This document shows, in pieces, positions 1 through 9,083 of a stretch of DNA of 64,000 nt. The stretch is from Agromyces agglutinans (GTDB lineage Bacteria; Actinomycetota; Actinomycetes; Actinomycetales; Microbacteriaceae). A model generated the notes under the pieces. The model worked only from the letters and a program-made list of their open reading frames with translations. It had not been told where the DNA came from and did no database searches. The translations under genes and the position numbers were made by a program. How positions within the stretch are numbered: the stretch's first letter is position 1; each line of letters begins with the position of its first letter. Where the stretch lies: contig NZ_WJIF01000007.1 of assembly GCF_009647605.1 (NCBI RefSeq), positions 1-64,000 on the forward strand. The letters run 5' to 3'.

Positions 1-1
1 C

Positions 2-925
2 GCCGCCGGCACGGCAGCGGCCGGTGCCGCCGGCGCCGGCGGCACCGCGGTCGTGACGACCGGCCTCGTGGTCGGGGCCGTGGCCGCCCTCGCGGGGGCC
101 GCCGTCGTGGTCGCCCTGGTGGTCGCCCCTTCCGCCGAGCCCGCCCCTGCGGCGCCGGCAGCGGCGGCATCCGACTCGGAACACGGGGCCCCCTCTCGCG
201 ACGACGACGCGGGTGCCTCGCCGGATCCCGTCGTCGAGGCGCCGCAGGCCGATCCGATCGTCGACCTCCCACTCGAGCCGGTCGAGTCCGAGCCGGTGCC
301 GGCACCCCCTGTCGACGATTCGCCTGCCGTCGAGCCGGTGCCCGCACCCGGGCCGCCGTCGAACCCCGGTCCGGCACCGACGCCCACCCCCACGCCGACC
401 CCGACGCCGGATCCCGATCCGCCGACCGACACGTTCGCGGCCCCGCCGTCCATCGCGTCGATCGACACCGCCGACTCCCTCGTGATGCCGATCTTCTCGG
501 GAACGGCCGAGGCCGGGGCATCCGTCACCGTCAGCGGCGCCGGGGTCTCGGCGACGACGTCCGCCGATGCGTCGGGCGCCTGGTCGGTCGAGCTCACCGG
601 TCTTCCCGCCGGGCCCTCGACGGTCGAGGCGTGGCAGGTCGACCCCGCCGGGAACACCTCGCAGCGCACGAGCGCGACCGTCGACCTCCTCGCTCCGTCG
701 CTCTCGATCCACGCCGCCGGACCGCTGTTCCACCTCCGGATGGAGGGCCGCCCGAGGGCAGCGGTCGAGGTGCTGCTCGACGGGCGGCACGTCTACCGCA
801 CCACGCTGAACGGCGGCGGTTCCAACGCCGATCTCGCCTGGGGGGAGATCCGTGGGCTCCTGCAGATCCGCTACGTCGCGGACGGCAGGGTCGGGCCGAC
901 GAGCGACGCCCGCTTCCCGGGCTGA
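2..925 (+). CDS. Membrane-anchored Pro-rich protein with Ig-like domain (5' end outside window)
   Basis: The frame is open from base 2, so the gene starts before the window; the first in-window start codon (GTG at 53) is probably internal. Visible order: a short Ala/Gly-rich stretch, one strongly hydrophobic helix (GAVAALAGAAVVVALVV) that should cross the membrane, about 100 residues of acidic Pro/Ala-rich linker including a PTPTPTP run, then a bacterial Ig-like (Big-type) module with a GTAEAGASVTVSG strand pattern, and a C-terminal beta-rich part ending in ARFPG. The layout fits a surface-exposed beta domain held off the membrane by a spacer. In this family of bacteria such tails are sometimes fused to a cytoplasmic regulator such as a sigma factor, but the N-terminal part cannot be seen here, so its function is unknown. 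Confidence 0.7.
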   Translation, partial: AAGTAAAGAAGAGGTAVVTTGLVVGAVAALAGAAVVVALVVAPSAEPAPAAPAAAASDSEHGAPSRDDDAGASPDPVVEAPQADPIVDLPLEPVESEPVPAPPVDDSPAVEPVPAPGPPSNPGPAPTPTPTPTPTPDPDPPTDTFAAPPSIASIDTADSLVMPIFSGTAEAGASVTVSGAGVSATTSADASGAWSVELTGLPAGPSTVEAWQVDPAGNTSQRTSATVDLLAPSLSIHAAGPLFHLRMEGRPRAAVEVLLDGRHVYRTTLNGGGSNADLAWGEIRGLLQIRYVADGRVGPTSDARFPG

Positions 926-996
926 CGCGCCAGGCGCCGGCGTTCGACCGCCGCCCGCCCGAGTCCGCACGAACCCGCCCGAACCCGCCCGAGCGG

Positions 997-1626
997 TCAG
1001 TCGACGACGGGTGGATGCGGCGCGGTGGGGCTCGAGGCCAGCCAGCCGACCTCGGTGCCGCGTTCGTAGAAGTGCCGGAAGGCGTAGACCAGCGGATTCC
1101 AGGCGTTGGGATCGATGTGCACGCCCGTCGGGTCGAGGATCGCGGGCCACGCGTGCACGCGCAGCACCTGGGCCTCCACGATCAGGTAACCGCCGTCGAG
1201 TCCGGGCGTCGCGCGCGCGACGCGCGCCTCGAACTGCAGCGCGCACTCGTGCACGCGCGGCGGCTCGACGAGGTCGGAGGGCTGCGGCGTGAGCCCGGCG
1301 GCGCCGAACTTGTCGGGCTCGAAGCGGTACCGCGCGCGCTTGGCCTCGGGCACCGGGTCGCGGCCGGTCAGGCCCGAGAGCCGCACGACGGCCTGCCACA
1401 GCGGACCCGAGGGGAAGTTCACCGTCAGGTCGGGTCGCACGAGCAGGTTCGACGCCGTCTGGCCGTCGAGCTCGATGCCGAGCACGAGGGTCTTGCCGAG
1501 CGCCCAGTAGGACGACGCGGGCGCGAGGTTCGGCGAGCCGTCGGGGTTCTCGGTGGCGATCAGGAAGGCCGGCGTGCCCACGTACAGCACGCTCGGATCG
1601 ACGACGACATGGCTCGGGCTGGTCAC
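997..1626 (-). CDS. Flavin reductase-like (FMN-binding split-barrel) protein
   Basis: 209 residues starting at a GTG. The N-terminal half has the pattern of the flavin_reduct domain: a 'GTPAFLIATENPDGSPNLAPASSYWALG' type strand pair (given here by its key residues P, N-D-G-S-P-N and S-S-Y-W) followed by a conserved V-N-F-P-S motif. Proteins of this group bind FMN in a split barrel and either reduce flavin for a partner oxygenase or have no known partner. The C-terminal part (HECALQFEARV, then LIVEAQVLRVH) matches longer members acting on unknown substrates. A TAGTCT hexamer lies six bases before the start codon, so the mRNA is probably leaderless. No partner oxygenase is adjacent, although a luciferase-like oxidoreductase lies at 1827-2696 on the same strand. 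Confidence 0.85.
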   Translation of the reverse strand: MTSPSHVVVDPSVLYVGTPAFLIATENPDGSPNLAPASSYWALGKTLVLGIELDGQTASNLLVRPDLTVNFPSGPLWQAVVRLSGLTGRDPVPEAKRARYRFEPDKFGAAGLTPQPSDLVEPPRVHECALQFEARVARATPGLDGGYLIVEAQVLRVHAWPAILDPTGVHIDPNAWNPLVYAFRHFYERGTEVGWLASSPTAPHPPVVD

Positions 1627-1632
1627 CGCCTG

Positions 1633-1638
1633 AGACTA
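1633..1638 (-). promoter_or_regulatory. -10 box TAGTCT of a leaderless promoter
   Basis: On the minus strand TAGTCT is followed by six bases and then the GTG of the flavin reductase-like gene at 1626. This spacing puts the transcript start on the start codon itself. The same arrangement recurs at about ten other genes of the window. Confidence 0.5.
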
Positions 1639-1645
1639 TGACGTG

Positions 1646-1795
1646 ATGACCGATGACACCTCGAATGTGACACCGGAGCCCGTCGGCGACGCCGTGTGCT
1701 GGCTCTCGCGGGTGTGCGACGCGTGCGGAGCGTTCGTCGAGGGCGTGGATGCCACGCCGTGCTGGCACTGCGGCGCGGTCGCCGGGCGCGATTGA
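1646..1795 (+). CDS. Small zinc-ribbon-like protein (49 aa)
   Basis: A short gene of 50 codons from ATG 1646 (or GTG 1643) to TGA 1793-1795. The protein has two CxxC knuckles, CDAC near residue 25 and CWHC near residue 39, the usual metal-binding pattern of a rubredoxin/zinc-ribbon fold, preceded by an acidic N-terminus with a TP-rich stretch. It is divergent from the flavin reductase-like gene, with only 19 bases between their start codons. The function is unknown; small zinc ribbons often act as protein-protein or nucleic-acid adaptors. High GC codon bias with a clean CxxC-x10-CxxC layout argues that it is real, but the short length limits certainty. Confidence 0.6.
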   Translation: MTDDTSNVTPEPVGDAVCWLSRVCDACGAFVEGVDATPCWHCGAVAGRD

Positions 1796-1826
1796 ACGCG
1801 GTGGATGCCTCGCGCACGGGCTCGAC

Positions 1827-2696
1827 TCACACGTTCGGCGGACCCGCCTCGAGACGCGCCCGCGCCGCCGCCTCGATGCGGTCGGCGGGGATGGTCCAGT
1901 CGGACTCGAGCCACCAGTTCACGCCCGCGTCGGCCCAGGGCAGCACGGTCGCGGCGGCTGCGGCAGCGTCGGTCGCGCTCGTCGCGCCCTCGTGGGTGAT
2001 CGCGTACGGACGATCGCCGAGGCCCGCGGCCTCGCGTTCGCGACGGATCCACGCGATCGCCTCGGCGGCGATCTCGGGCGTGTACGCCGCAGCCTGCACC
2101 TCGGGACTCGACAGCTCGGCCCCGGGCGGCGCGTAGTTCGGCAGCCAGCCGTCGGCGGTGACGACGCGCCGCATCGACCGCGGTCTCGGCCACATGCCGA
2201 CGACCCACGTGGTGATGCGCGGCTGCTGCACGGTCGGCAGCGGCAGCATCTCCTCGGTGCGCCGGGCGCGGTAGTGCCTGCCCTCGTACGCGAACGGCTC
2301 GCCCTTCCACAGGTGGCCGAGCAACTCGAGCGACTCGTCGAGCCGTTCGGCGCGCACCCGCCGGCCGGGGTCGGACTCGAAGATCCAGAACCGCTCCTCG
2401 ACCGACTCGGGCACGCCGAGCCCTGCCGAGAGGATGACGCGCCCGCCCGAGAGCCGATCGACCGTCATCGTCTGCCCGGCCAGCTCCCACGGCCGGCGTC
2501 GCGGCACCGGCGTGAGCATCGTGCCGAGCCGGATGCGCTCGGTGCGCATCGCCGCGGCCGCAAGGGTCGCCCACGGGTCGGTCGCCCAGATGCCCTCCCA
2601 GACGAAGAACGCGTCCCAGCCGTTCGACTCGGCGACCACCGCGAGGTCGACGGCGATCTCGGGATCGCTCCCGGTGTAGATGAAGCCGTACTCCAT
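1827..2696 (-). CDS. LLM-class F420/FMN-dependent oxidoreductase (luciferase-like)
   Basis: 289 residues with the luciferase-like monooxygenase TIM barrel. Visible marks are the N-terminal strand EYGFIYTGSDPE, an FFVWEGIWATDPWATLAAAA stretch, the RIRLGTMLTPVPRR strand that packs beside the flavin, and LSGGRVILSAGLGVPES, typical for F420- or FMN-dependent members. The length is close to the usual 280-340. The substrate cannot be named. A TAGCGT hexamer six bases before the ATG marks a leaderless promoter. Divergent from the heme oxygenase gene at 2802. Confidence 0.88.
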   Translation of the reverse strand: MEYGFIYTGSDPEIAVDLAVVAESNGWDAFFVWEGIWATDPWATLAAAAMRTERIRLGTMLTPVPRRRPWELAGQTMTVDRLSGGRVILSAGLGVPESVEERFWIFESDPGRRVRAERLDESLELLGHLWKGEPFAYEGRHYRARRTEEMLPLPTVQQPRITTWVVGMWPRPRSMRRVVTADGWLPNYAPPGAELSSPEVQAAAYTPEIAAEAIAWIRREREAAGLGDRPYAITHEGATSATDAAAAAATVLPWADAGVNWWLESDWTIPADRIEAAARARLEAGPPNV

Positions 2697-2702
2697 GCCG
2701 CC

Positions 2703-2708
2703 ACGCTA
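2703..2708 (-). promoter_or_regulatory. -10 box TAGCGT of a leaderless promoter
   Basis: TAGCGT on the minus strand, six bases upstream of the ATG (2696) of the luciferase-like oxidoreductase. The spacing fits transcription starting at the A of the start codon. Confidence 0.5.
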
Positions 2709-2759
2709 TGCACGGCCACCGACATCGGCGCCCTGCTGTCCCTGAGCCAGGCGAGGGCC

Positions 2760-2784
2760 TACGATGTAGGTAAGCCTTACCTCA
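2760..2784 (+). promoter_or_regulatory. Iron-box (DtxR/IdeR type) operator with -10 box for heme oxygenase
   Basis: A -10 hexamer TACGAT (2760-2765) is followed at once by GTAGGTAAGCCTTACCTCA (2766-2784). This holds a perfect 15-base palindrome, AGGTAAG-C-CTTACCT (2768-2782), close to the DtxR/IdeR iron-box consensus TTAGGTTAGGCTAACCTAA. The box covers the expected transcription start, a classic repressor position. Iron-loaded DtxR-family protein would therefore shut off the heme oxygenase gene and release it under iron shortage. Confidence 0.8.
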
Positions 2785-2801
2785 GACCCGAAGGGCGCTC
2801 C

Positions 2802-3455
2802 ATGACCGTCGTCTCCCCCGTGGACCTCCAGACCGCGCCCGAGCCGCTCGACGTCGCCGCCCTCGTGCGCGCCGCGACCGCCGACGACCACCGCAACGCC
2901 GAGACGCGCGGGTTCATCACCCGACTCATGGGCGGTGAGCTCTCGCTCGCCGACTACACGCGCTACCTCGCCCAGTTCGCCTGGGTCTACGAGGCGCTCG
3001 AGTCCCGCGGCAGCCGCATCGACGACCCCGCCGTCTTCGACCCCCAGCTCGCGCGCATGGCCGCGATCGAGTCCGACCTCGCCGCGCTCGGCGCCGCCGA
3101 CTGGCGCGAGACGCATCCGGCATTGCCGGCCACCGCCGCCTACGCCGCGCACCTGCGCGCCATCGCGGGCGATGACGTGCGCTATCTCGCCCACCACTAC
3201 ACGCGCTACCTGGGCGACCTGTCGGGCGGCCAGGCGATCTCCGCCCTCGTGGCCCGCCACTACGGCGCGACACCCGCGCAGCTGAGCTTCTACGACTTCG
3301 ACCTCGGAGACGAGGGTCCCGTGCGCTACAAGCGCCGCTACCGCGAGGCGATGAACGCCCTCGCCCTCCGGCCGGCACAGGTCGACGTGCTGGTCGAGGA
3401 GGCCCGCGCCTCGTTCCGGCTCAACGGCGCGATCTTCGAGGCGCTCGCGGCGTAG
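2802..3455 (+). CDS. hmuO: Biliverdin-producing heme oxygenase
   Basis: 217 residues from ATG 2802, preceded by AAGGG eight bases upstream. Heme oxygenase opens the heme ring with O2 and electrons to give biliverdin, CO and free iron. The N-terminus holds the proximal histidine region (ATADDHRNAETRGFITRLMGG), and the distal helix carries HYTRYLGDLSGGQ with the glycine kink (GDLSGGQ) that lets heme and O2 fit. The C-terminal half (SFYDFDL, KRRYREAMN) matches bacterial HmuO proteins, usually about 215 residues. Control by an iron box directly at the promoter fits a role in taking iron from host or environmental heme. No heme transporter is adjacent. Longer in-frame extension upstream to 1749 is not real: the promoter and RBS lie inside it. 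Confidence 0.93.
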   Translation: MTVVSPVDLQTAPEPLDVAALVRAATADDHRNAETRGFITRLMGGELSLADYTRYLAQFAWVYEALESRGSRIDDPAVFDPQLARMAAIESDLAALGAADWRETHPALPATAAYAAHLRAIAGDDVRYLAHHYTRYLGDLSGGQAISALVARHYGATPAQLSFYDFDLGDEGPVRYKRRYREAMNALALRPAQVDVLVEEARASFRLNGAIFEALAA

Positions 3456-3551
3456 GTGCGGCGTAGGCGCGGCGTCCCGCCGGCACGAACCCCGGGTCAT
3501 CCGCCCGGATGATTCAGGGCGATCCCCCATGTCGCCATCCGCGGCCCTCGG

Positions 3552-3557
3552 TAGACT
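3552..3557 (+). promoter_or_regulatory. Possible -10 box TAGACT for the DedA gene
   Basis: TAGACT lies 66 bases before the DedA start, in the 168-base gap after the heme oxygenase gene. No convincing -35 is seen. The leader has a clear AGGAG ribosome site at 3611-3615. Confidence 0.35.
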
Positions 3558-3623
3558 GCACGAAACCCCGCCGCACGCGACACCGGCGACCGTCCGTGTC
3601 CGCCGACGACAGGAGCATTCCGC

Positions 3624-4388
3624 GTGATCCACACCGCCCTCATCCCGTGGCTCGACCCCGAGTCCATCATCGCCGGCGCGGGTCCGTGGGCGCTGCTCGT
3701 GGTGTGCGCCATCGTCTTCGCCGAGACGGGGCTGCTCGTCGGGTTCCTCCTGCCGGGCGACACGCTGCTGGTGATCTCGGGCCTGCTCTCGCACCCGCTC
3801 GACGGCTCGCCGAACGGCGTCTTCGGCATCTCGGTGTGGTGGGTGTCGCTGCTGATCGGCCTCGCGGCGTTCGTGGGCGGCGAGGTCGGGTACTACATCG
3901 GCCACAAGGCGGGCCCCGCGGTCTTCGAGCGCAAGGAATCGGGCGTCTTCAGCGTCAAGAACGTCGAGCGCACGAACGCGTTCTTCGAGCGCTTCGGCGG
4001 CCTCACCATCATCCTCGCGAGGTTCGTGCCGATCGTGCGCACGTTCGCCCCCGTCGCCGCGGGCGTCGGCCACATGGGCAAGGGCAAGTACACCCTCTAC
4101 AACTTCATCGGCGCCGTGCTCTGGGGCTTCGGCCTGACGATGTTCGGCTACGCGATCGGGTTCATCCCGGTGGTGGGCGACCTCGTCAAGGAGTACATCG
4201 ACCTCATCCTGCTCGCCGCGGTCGGCGGCACCGCGCTCGTGACGATCTGGCACTACCTGCGCGAGCGCTCGAAGGCCAAGAAGGCGGCAGCCGCCGGCGA
4301 AGACGTCGTCACCGACGAAGACGAGGCCGAGCAGCTCGTGCTCGACCCCGACGTGTTCGACCGCGGCCCGCAGCACGACGACAAGTAG
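3624..4388 (+). CDS. DedA family membrane protein
   Basis: 254 residues from GTG 3624, with AGGAG just upstream. DedA (VTT/SNARE-associated) proteins are polytopic membrane proteins required for membrane-potential and envelope homeostasis, and some act as phospholipid or undecaprenyl-phosphate flippases. The sequence shows the family marks: FAETGLLVGFLLPGD near residue 35-50 with the re-entrant PGD motif, GEVGYYIGHKAGP, and ILARFVPIVRTFAPVAAG near residue 130-150 with essential arginines. About five hydrophobic segments are visible. The C-terminus is a charged tail (KAKKAAAAGEDVVTDEDEAE). Convergent with the cation transporter gene. Confidence 0.93.
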   Translation: MIHTALIPWLDPESIIAGAGPWALLVVCAIVFAETGLLVGFLLPGDTLLVISGLLSHPLDGSPNGVFGISVWWVSLLIGLAAFVGGEVGYYIGHKAGPAVFERKESGVFSVKNVERTNAFFERFGGLTIILARFVPIVRTFAPVAAGVGHMGKGKYTLYNFIGAVLWGFGLTMFGYAIGFIPVVGDLVKEYIDLILLAAVGGTALVTIWHYLRERSKAKKAAAAGEDVVTDEDEAEQLVLDPDVFDRGPQHDDK

Positions 4389-4415
4389 CGCGAAGCGCCG
4401 CCACTCACCTGACGA

Positions 4416-4450
4416 ACGGATGCCTCGGGCCTGTGCCCCGGGGCATCCGT
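4416..4450. terminator. Bidirectional hairpin built from an inverted GGATGCC pair
   Basis: ACGGATGCC (4416-4424) pairs with GGCATCCGT (4442-4450), extended inward by a GC-rich stem round a CTGT loop with one mismatch and one bulge. It lies between the convergent ends of the DedA gene and the cation diffusion facilitator gene, so it can end transcription from both sides. There is no T-run, as is usual for such high GC content. Confidence 0.65.
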
Positions 4451-4474
4451 CATGCCGGCCGCGTGACGGTCTCG

Positions 4475-5392
4475 TCAGGGGTGCGCCGCGTGCTCGCGGC
4501 CGGCGCGGCCGGAGTGCCCCGCCGGCTCGAGCTGGAACGTCGAGTGCTCGACGTCGAAGTGGGCGCTGAGGCATCCGCCCAGTTCGTCGAGGAGGTCGCC
4601 CGCGCGCCCCGGCGCGAGCACCGACGGCTCGACCTCGACGTGCGCGCTGAACACCGGCGAACCCGACGTGATCGCCCAGACGTGCACGTCGTGCACGGCG
4701 ACCACGCCCGGCGTGCCGAGCAGGTGCTCGCGGATCTCGGCGACGTCGGTGTCTGCGGGCGCCGACTCGCTGAGCACGCGCACCACGTCGCGCAACAGCA
4801 GCAGTGCACGCGGCACGATCATCGCGGCGATGACGAGCGAGGCGACGGCGTCGGCGAGCACGAATCCGGTCGCCAGCATGACGACCGCGGCGACGATCAC
4901 CGCGATCGAGCCGAGCAGGTCGCCGAACACCTCGAGCGTCGCGCCGCGCAGGTTGAGCGAATCGCGCGAGCCGCCGCGCAGCACGAGCAGCGCGGCGACG
5001 TTCGCGACGAGGCCGATCGCCGCGACGACGAGCATCGGCGTCGTCTGCACCTCGGCCGGCGCGACGGCGGTGAGCCTGCCGATCGCCTCGACCGTGACGG
5101 ATGCCGCGACGACGAGGAGGATGACGCCGTTGGCCAGGGCCGCGAAGACCTCGACGCGCTGGTAGCCGAACGTCTGCCGGTCGGTCGCAGGACGGGCAGC
5201 GACGAACGCCGCGACCAGCGCGATGACGAGGCCGATGAGGTCGGAGAGCATGTGGCCCGCGTCGGCGAGCAGCGCGAGCGAGCCGCTCAGCCAGGCGCCG
5301 ACGACCTCGACGACGAGCACGGTGCCGACGATGCCGATCACGATGCCGAGGCGCGCCCGATCGGTGGTGCGGTGCGAGTGGTCGTGGCCCAT
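4475..5392 (-). CDS. Cation diffusion facilitator (zinc/divalent metal exporter, CzcD-like)
   Basis: 305 residues, starting MGHDHSHRT, a short histidine-rich metal-binding leader. Six hydrophobic segments are followed by a cytoplasmic ferredoxin-like domain (GVVAVHDVHVWAITSGSPVFSAHVEV), the normal CDF layout. TM2 carries ADAGHMLSD with the H-x3-D metal pair. In TM5 the second pair reads E-x3-D (LEVFGDLLGS), where CzcD/ZitB have H-x3-D; glutamate here is common in actinobacterial members. The protein exports Zn2+ or a similar metal in exchange for protons. No metal-regulator gene is adjacent, and the 111 bases upstream show no clear Zur or ArsR palindrome. Confidence 0.93.
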   Translation of the reverse strand: MGHDHSHRTTDRARLGIVIGIVGTVLVVEVVGAWLSGSLALLADAGHMLSDLIGLVIALVAAFVAARPATDRQTFGYQRVEVFAALANGVILLVVAASVTVEAIGRLTAVAPAEVQTTPMLVVAAIGLVANVAALLVLRGGSRDSLNLRGATLEVFGDLLGSIAVIVAAVVMLATGFVLADAVASLVIAAMIVPRALLLLRDVVRVLSESAPADTDVAEIREHLLGTPGVVAVHDVHVWAITSGSPVFSAHVEVEPSVLAPGRAGDLLDELGGCLSAHFDVEHSTFQLEPAGHSGRAGREHAAHP

Positions 5393-5459
5393 GATGCTTC
5401 CAGCGTAGGCCGGAAACCGCAGGTCAGCCCGAGATAGGAATGAGTCGCGTTCTCAGTGC

Positions 5460-5480
5460 GCGGGGCGCGGATCGCCCCGC
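5460..5480 (-). terminator. Hairpin after murI-rph-rdgB
   Basis: GCGGGGCG (5460-5467) and CGCCCCGC (5473-5480) form a perfect 8-base stem with the loop CGGAT. It lies 24 bases beyond the rdgB stop on the minus strand, where the operon transcript should end. Confidence 0.6.
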
Positions 5481-5503
5481 TCCTCGAGCGACGGAAACCT
5501 GCG

Positions 5504-6130
5504 CTATTCGCCGGCCGACAGGGCGGATGCCACGCGCTCGAGCTCGGGCATGAGCGCGGCGAAGGCGCGCGCGCGGTGGCTCTCGGCGTTCTTCACCTCG
5601 GGCAGCAGTTCGGCGGCCGTGACCTCTCGCCCCTCGGGTTCGAAGACGGGGTCGTAGCCGAAGCCGTGCGAGCCGCGCGGCTCGTACGCGAGCGCGCCCG
5701 GCCAGCGCCCCTCGGCGACGAACTCCTCGGCGCCCGACGGCAGCCCCTCGGGCACCACAAGCGCGATCGTGCAGTGGAAGGAGGCGCCGCGGTCGGGCCG
5801 CTTCACGTCGGCGAGCTGGTCGAGCAGCAGCCGCACGTTCGCCTCGTCGCTTGCGAGCGAGCCCGCCCAGCGCGCCGAGAAGATGCCCGGTGCCCCGCCG
5901 AGCACGTCGACGCAGATGCCCGAGTCGTCGGCGAGCGAGATGCGACCCGTGTGCGCCGCGGCCGCGCGCGCCTTGATGAGCGCATTCTCGGCGAAGCTCG
6001 TGCCGTCTTCGACGGGCGACGGCCCGTCGTACGGCAGCACCGTGATGCCGGGCATCCGCTCGCCGAGGATCCGCTGGAACTCGGCGACCTTGTGCGCGTT
6101 GTGGGTCGCGAGCACGACCTCGAGCGCCAT
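5504..6130 (-). CDS. rdgB: RdgB/HAM1 non-canonical purine NTP pyrophosphatase
   Basis: 208 residues from ATG 6130. It hydrolyses ITP, dITP and XTP to the monophosphates and pyrophosphate, cleaning the nucleotide pool. Family marks in order: LATHNAHKVAEF at the N-terminus (substrate-binding T/S-x-N-x-x-K), TSFAENALIKARAAA, the ADDSGICVDVLGGAPG catalytic stretch with the Asp pair, SFHCTIAL, HGFGYDPVF and the C-terminal SHRARAF. The gene follows rph with two bases between stop and start and is the last gene of murI-rph-rdgB, a standard actinobacterial order. Confidence 0.96.
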   Translation of the reverse strand: MALEVVLATHNAHKVAEFQRILGERMPGITVLPYDGPSPVEDGTSFAENALIKARAAAAHTGRISLADDSGICVDVLGGAPGIFSARWAGSLASDEANVRLLLDQLADVKRPDRGASFHCTIALVVPEGLPSGAEEFVAEGRWPGALAYEPRGSHGFGYDPVFEPEGREVTAAELLPEVKNAESHRARAFAALMPELERVASALSAGE

Positions 6131-6132
6131 CG

Positions 6133-6884
<752 letters not shown>

Positions 6885-6888
<4 letters not shown>

Positions 6889-7712
6889 GAGAGGATTCCC
6901 TTCGGGAGGTGGATGGCCCCGGTCTGCACGAGCTCGACGCTCGGGATCTCGGGACCGATGAGCCGGTTGGCCAGGTCGAGGAAGGCGTGGGTCGACTCGC
7001 CGGTCGCCTCGTAGCGGCGGGTCGGCGGCGTCGGGTCGCGTCGTTCCATGCCGCGCCCGACGAGCACGCGATAGACGTCGTTGGCGGTCTCGACGTCGCT
7101 CGAGACGAGCGTCACGTCTTCGCCCATGACGTAGGAGATCGCGCCCTTGAGGAACGGGTAGTGCGTGCAGCCGAGTACGAGCGTGTCGACGCCTGCGCGC
7201 TTGAGCGGCGCGAGGTACTCCTCGGCGACGCTCAGCACCTCGTCGCCGGTCGTGACGCCGGTCTCGACGAACTCCACGAAGCGCGGGCACGCCCGGCTCG
7301 TGAGCTGGAGGTGCGGGGCGGCCGCGAACGCGTCGTCGTAGGCGCGCGACTGGATCGTGCCCTGCGTGCCGATGACGCCGACGTGCCCGGTCTTCGTCGC
7401 GGCGACCGCTCGCCGCACGGCGGGCTGGATCACCTCGACGACGGGCACGTCGTAGCGCTCGCGCGCGTCGCGGAGCATCGCCGCCGACGCCGTGTTGCAC
7501 GCGATCACGAGCATCTTCACGCCCTGCGCGACCAGGTCGTCGAGTACCGCGAGCGCGTAGCGCCGGACATCCGCGATCTTCTTCGGGCCGTAGGGCGAGT
7601 GCTCGAGGTCGCCGACGTACAGGATCGACTCGTTCGGCAGCTGGTCCATGACCGCGCGTGCGACGGTGAGCCCGCCGACGCCGGAGTCGAAGATGCCGAT
7701 CGGTGCGTCCAT
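6885..7712 (-). CDS. murI: Glutamate racemase
   Basis: 275 residues. MurI makes D-glutamate for peptidoglycan. The catalytic cysteines are both present, in VIACNTASA (about residue 73) and LGCTHYPFL (about residue 185), and the N-terminal [14 protein letters not shown] plus SPYGPKK are diagnostic. First gene of murI-rph-rdgB. A TAAGCT hexamer ten bases before the ATG is a likely -10 box, so the leader is very short. Divergent from nicotinate phosphoribosyltransferase across 47 bases. Confidence 0.97.
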
Positions 7713-7747
7713 ACGAGGATCCAGCTTAGGCGAGGCATCCGCCTCGC

Positions 7748-7753
7748 TAGGCT
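7748..7753 (+). promoter_or_regulatory. -10 box TAGGCT of a leaderless promoter
   Basis: TAGGCT followed by six bases and the GTG at 7760. An imperfectly spaced hairpin GCGAGGC-ATCC-GCCTCGC just upstream (about 7732-7749) overlaps the divergent murI promoter region and contains one copy of the GGATGCC heptamer. Confidence 0.5.
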
Positions 7754-7759
7754 CGAGAC

Positions 7760-9079
7760 GTGACCGGCTCGACTGCCCTCTTCACCGACCGCTACGAACT
7801 GACGATGGTGGATGCCGCGTTGCTCGACGGCACCGCGCACCGCGAGAGCCTCTTCGAGGCGTTCGCTCGGCGACTGCCCGACGGCCGGAGGTACGGCGTC
7901 GTCGCGGGCACCGGCCGCCTTCTCGAGCTGATCGAGCGGTTCCGCTTCGCCGACGCCGAGCTCGAGTGGCTCCGCGAACACGAGGTCGTGCGCCCCGCGA
8001 CCCTCGACTGGCTCGCCGACTACCGGTTCCGCGGCGACATCTGGGGCTACCGCGAGGGCGAGGCGTACTTCCCCGGTTCGCCGTTGCTGACCATCCGGGC
8101 GACGTTCGCCGAGGCGGTCATGCTCGAGACGCTCGTGCTCTCGACGCTGAACTTCGACTCGTCGGTCGCGAGCGCGGCGGCGCGCATGGTGTCGGTCGCG
8201 CTCGGACGGCCGCTGGCCGAGATGGGCTCGCGCCGCACCAACGAGGGCTCGGCGGTCGCCGCGGCCCGCGCGGCGTACATCGCCGGATTCGACGCGACGA
8301 GCAACCTCGAGGCGGGCCGCGCCTGGGGCATTCCGACGATGGGCACCGCCGCGCACGCGTTCACGCTGCTGCACGACAGCGAGGAGGAGGCGTTCCGCGC
8401 GCAGGTCGAGGCGCTCGGGCCGAAGACGACGCTCCTCGTCGACACGTACGACATCGCGCGCGGCGTCGAGACCGCGGTGCGCGTCGCGGGCACCGGGCTC
8501 GGGGCCGTGCGCATCGACTCCGGCGACCTGCCGACGGTCGTCGGCGCCGTGCGCGACCAGCTCGACGCCCTCGGCGCCGTCGACACGAAGATCACGGTCA
8601 CGAGCGACCTCGACGAGTTCACCATCGCCGCGCTCTCGGGTGCACCCGTCGACTCCTACGGGGTCGGCACCTCCGTCGTCACGGGATCGGGGGCGCCGGC
8701 CGCCGGCATGGTGTTCAAGCTCGTCGCGCGGCGCGACGACGGCGGCGACTGGGTGCCGGTCGCGAAGGCCTCGACGTCCAAGGCATCCGTCGGCGGCCGC
8801 AAGAACGCGGCCCGCCGGCTCGATTCGACGCGCACCGCGCGCGAGGAGCTCGTGTTCCTCGGCGACGGCCCCGACGGGGCCGACGAGTTCGCGCCCGACG
8901 ACCAGCTGCGTCCCCTGATGGTGCCGCTCATGCGCGACGGCGAGGCGGATGCCTCGTTCACCGGCCCCGAGGGCACGCGGGCAGCCCGCGCGCACCGCGC
9001 CGAGGTCATGCAGGAACTGCCGATCGAGGCGTTCCGGCTCGGCCGCGGCGAACCCGCGATCCCGACGACGTACCGCTGA
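7760..9079 (+). CDS. pncB: Nicotinate phosphoribosyltransferase
   Basis: 439 residues from GTG 7760. It joins nicotinate to PRPP (with ATP) to give nicotinate mononucleotide in the NAD salvage pathway. The N-terminus [14 protein letters not shown] is the typical substrate-site strand, followed by [17 protein letters not shown] with the invariant [23 protein letters not shown], and [11 protein letters not shown], the PRPP-side loop. Length is normal for the short actinobacterial form. Leaderless promoter. Its stop is four bases from the convergent DUF3039 stop, leaving no room for a separate terminator. Confidence 0.95.
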   Translation: MTGSTALFTDRYELTMVDAALLDGTAHRESLFEAFARRLPDGRRYGVVAGTGRLLELIERFRFADAELEWLREHEVVRPATLDWLADYRFRGDIWGYREGEAYFPGSPLLTIRATFAEAVMLETLVLSTLNFDSSVASAAARMVSVALGRPLAEMGSRRTNEGSAVAAARAAYIAGFDATSNLEAGRAWGIPTMGTAAHAFTLLHDSEEEAFRAQVEALGPKTTLLVDTYDIARGVETAVRVAGTGLGAVRIDSGDLPTVVGAVRDQLDALGAVDTKITVTSDLDEFTIAALSGAPVDSYGVGTSVVTGSGAPAAGMVFKLVARRDDGGDWVPVAKASTSKASVGGRKNAARRLDSTRTAREELVFLGDGPDGADEFAPDDQLRPLMVPLMRDGEADASFTGPEGTRAARAHRAEVMQELPIEAFRLGRGEPAIPTTYR

Positions 9080-9083
9080 GCGG

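Noticed and set aside
1749..2801. 351-codon upstream extension of the heme oxygenase frame
   Set aside because: It contains the iron box, -10 box and RBS of the gene and runs antisense to the luciferase-like gene. Family length fits the ATG at 2802.
5400..5460. Zur-like operator upstream of the first cation exporter
   Set aside because: GAATGAGTCGCGTTCTC looked suggestive but is not a palindrome and does not match the actinobacterial Zur consensus.
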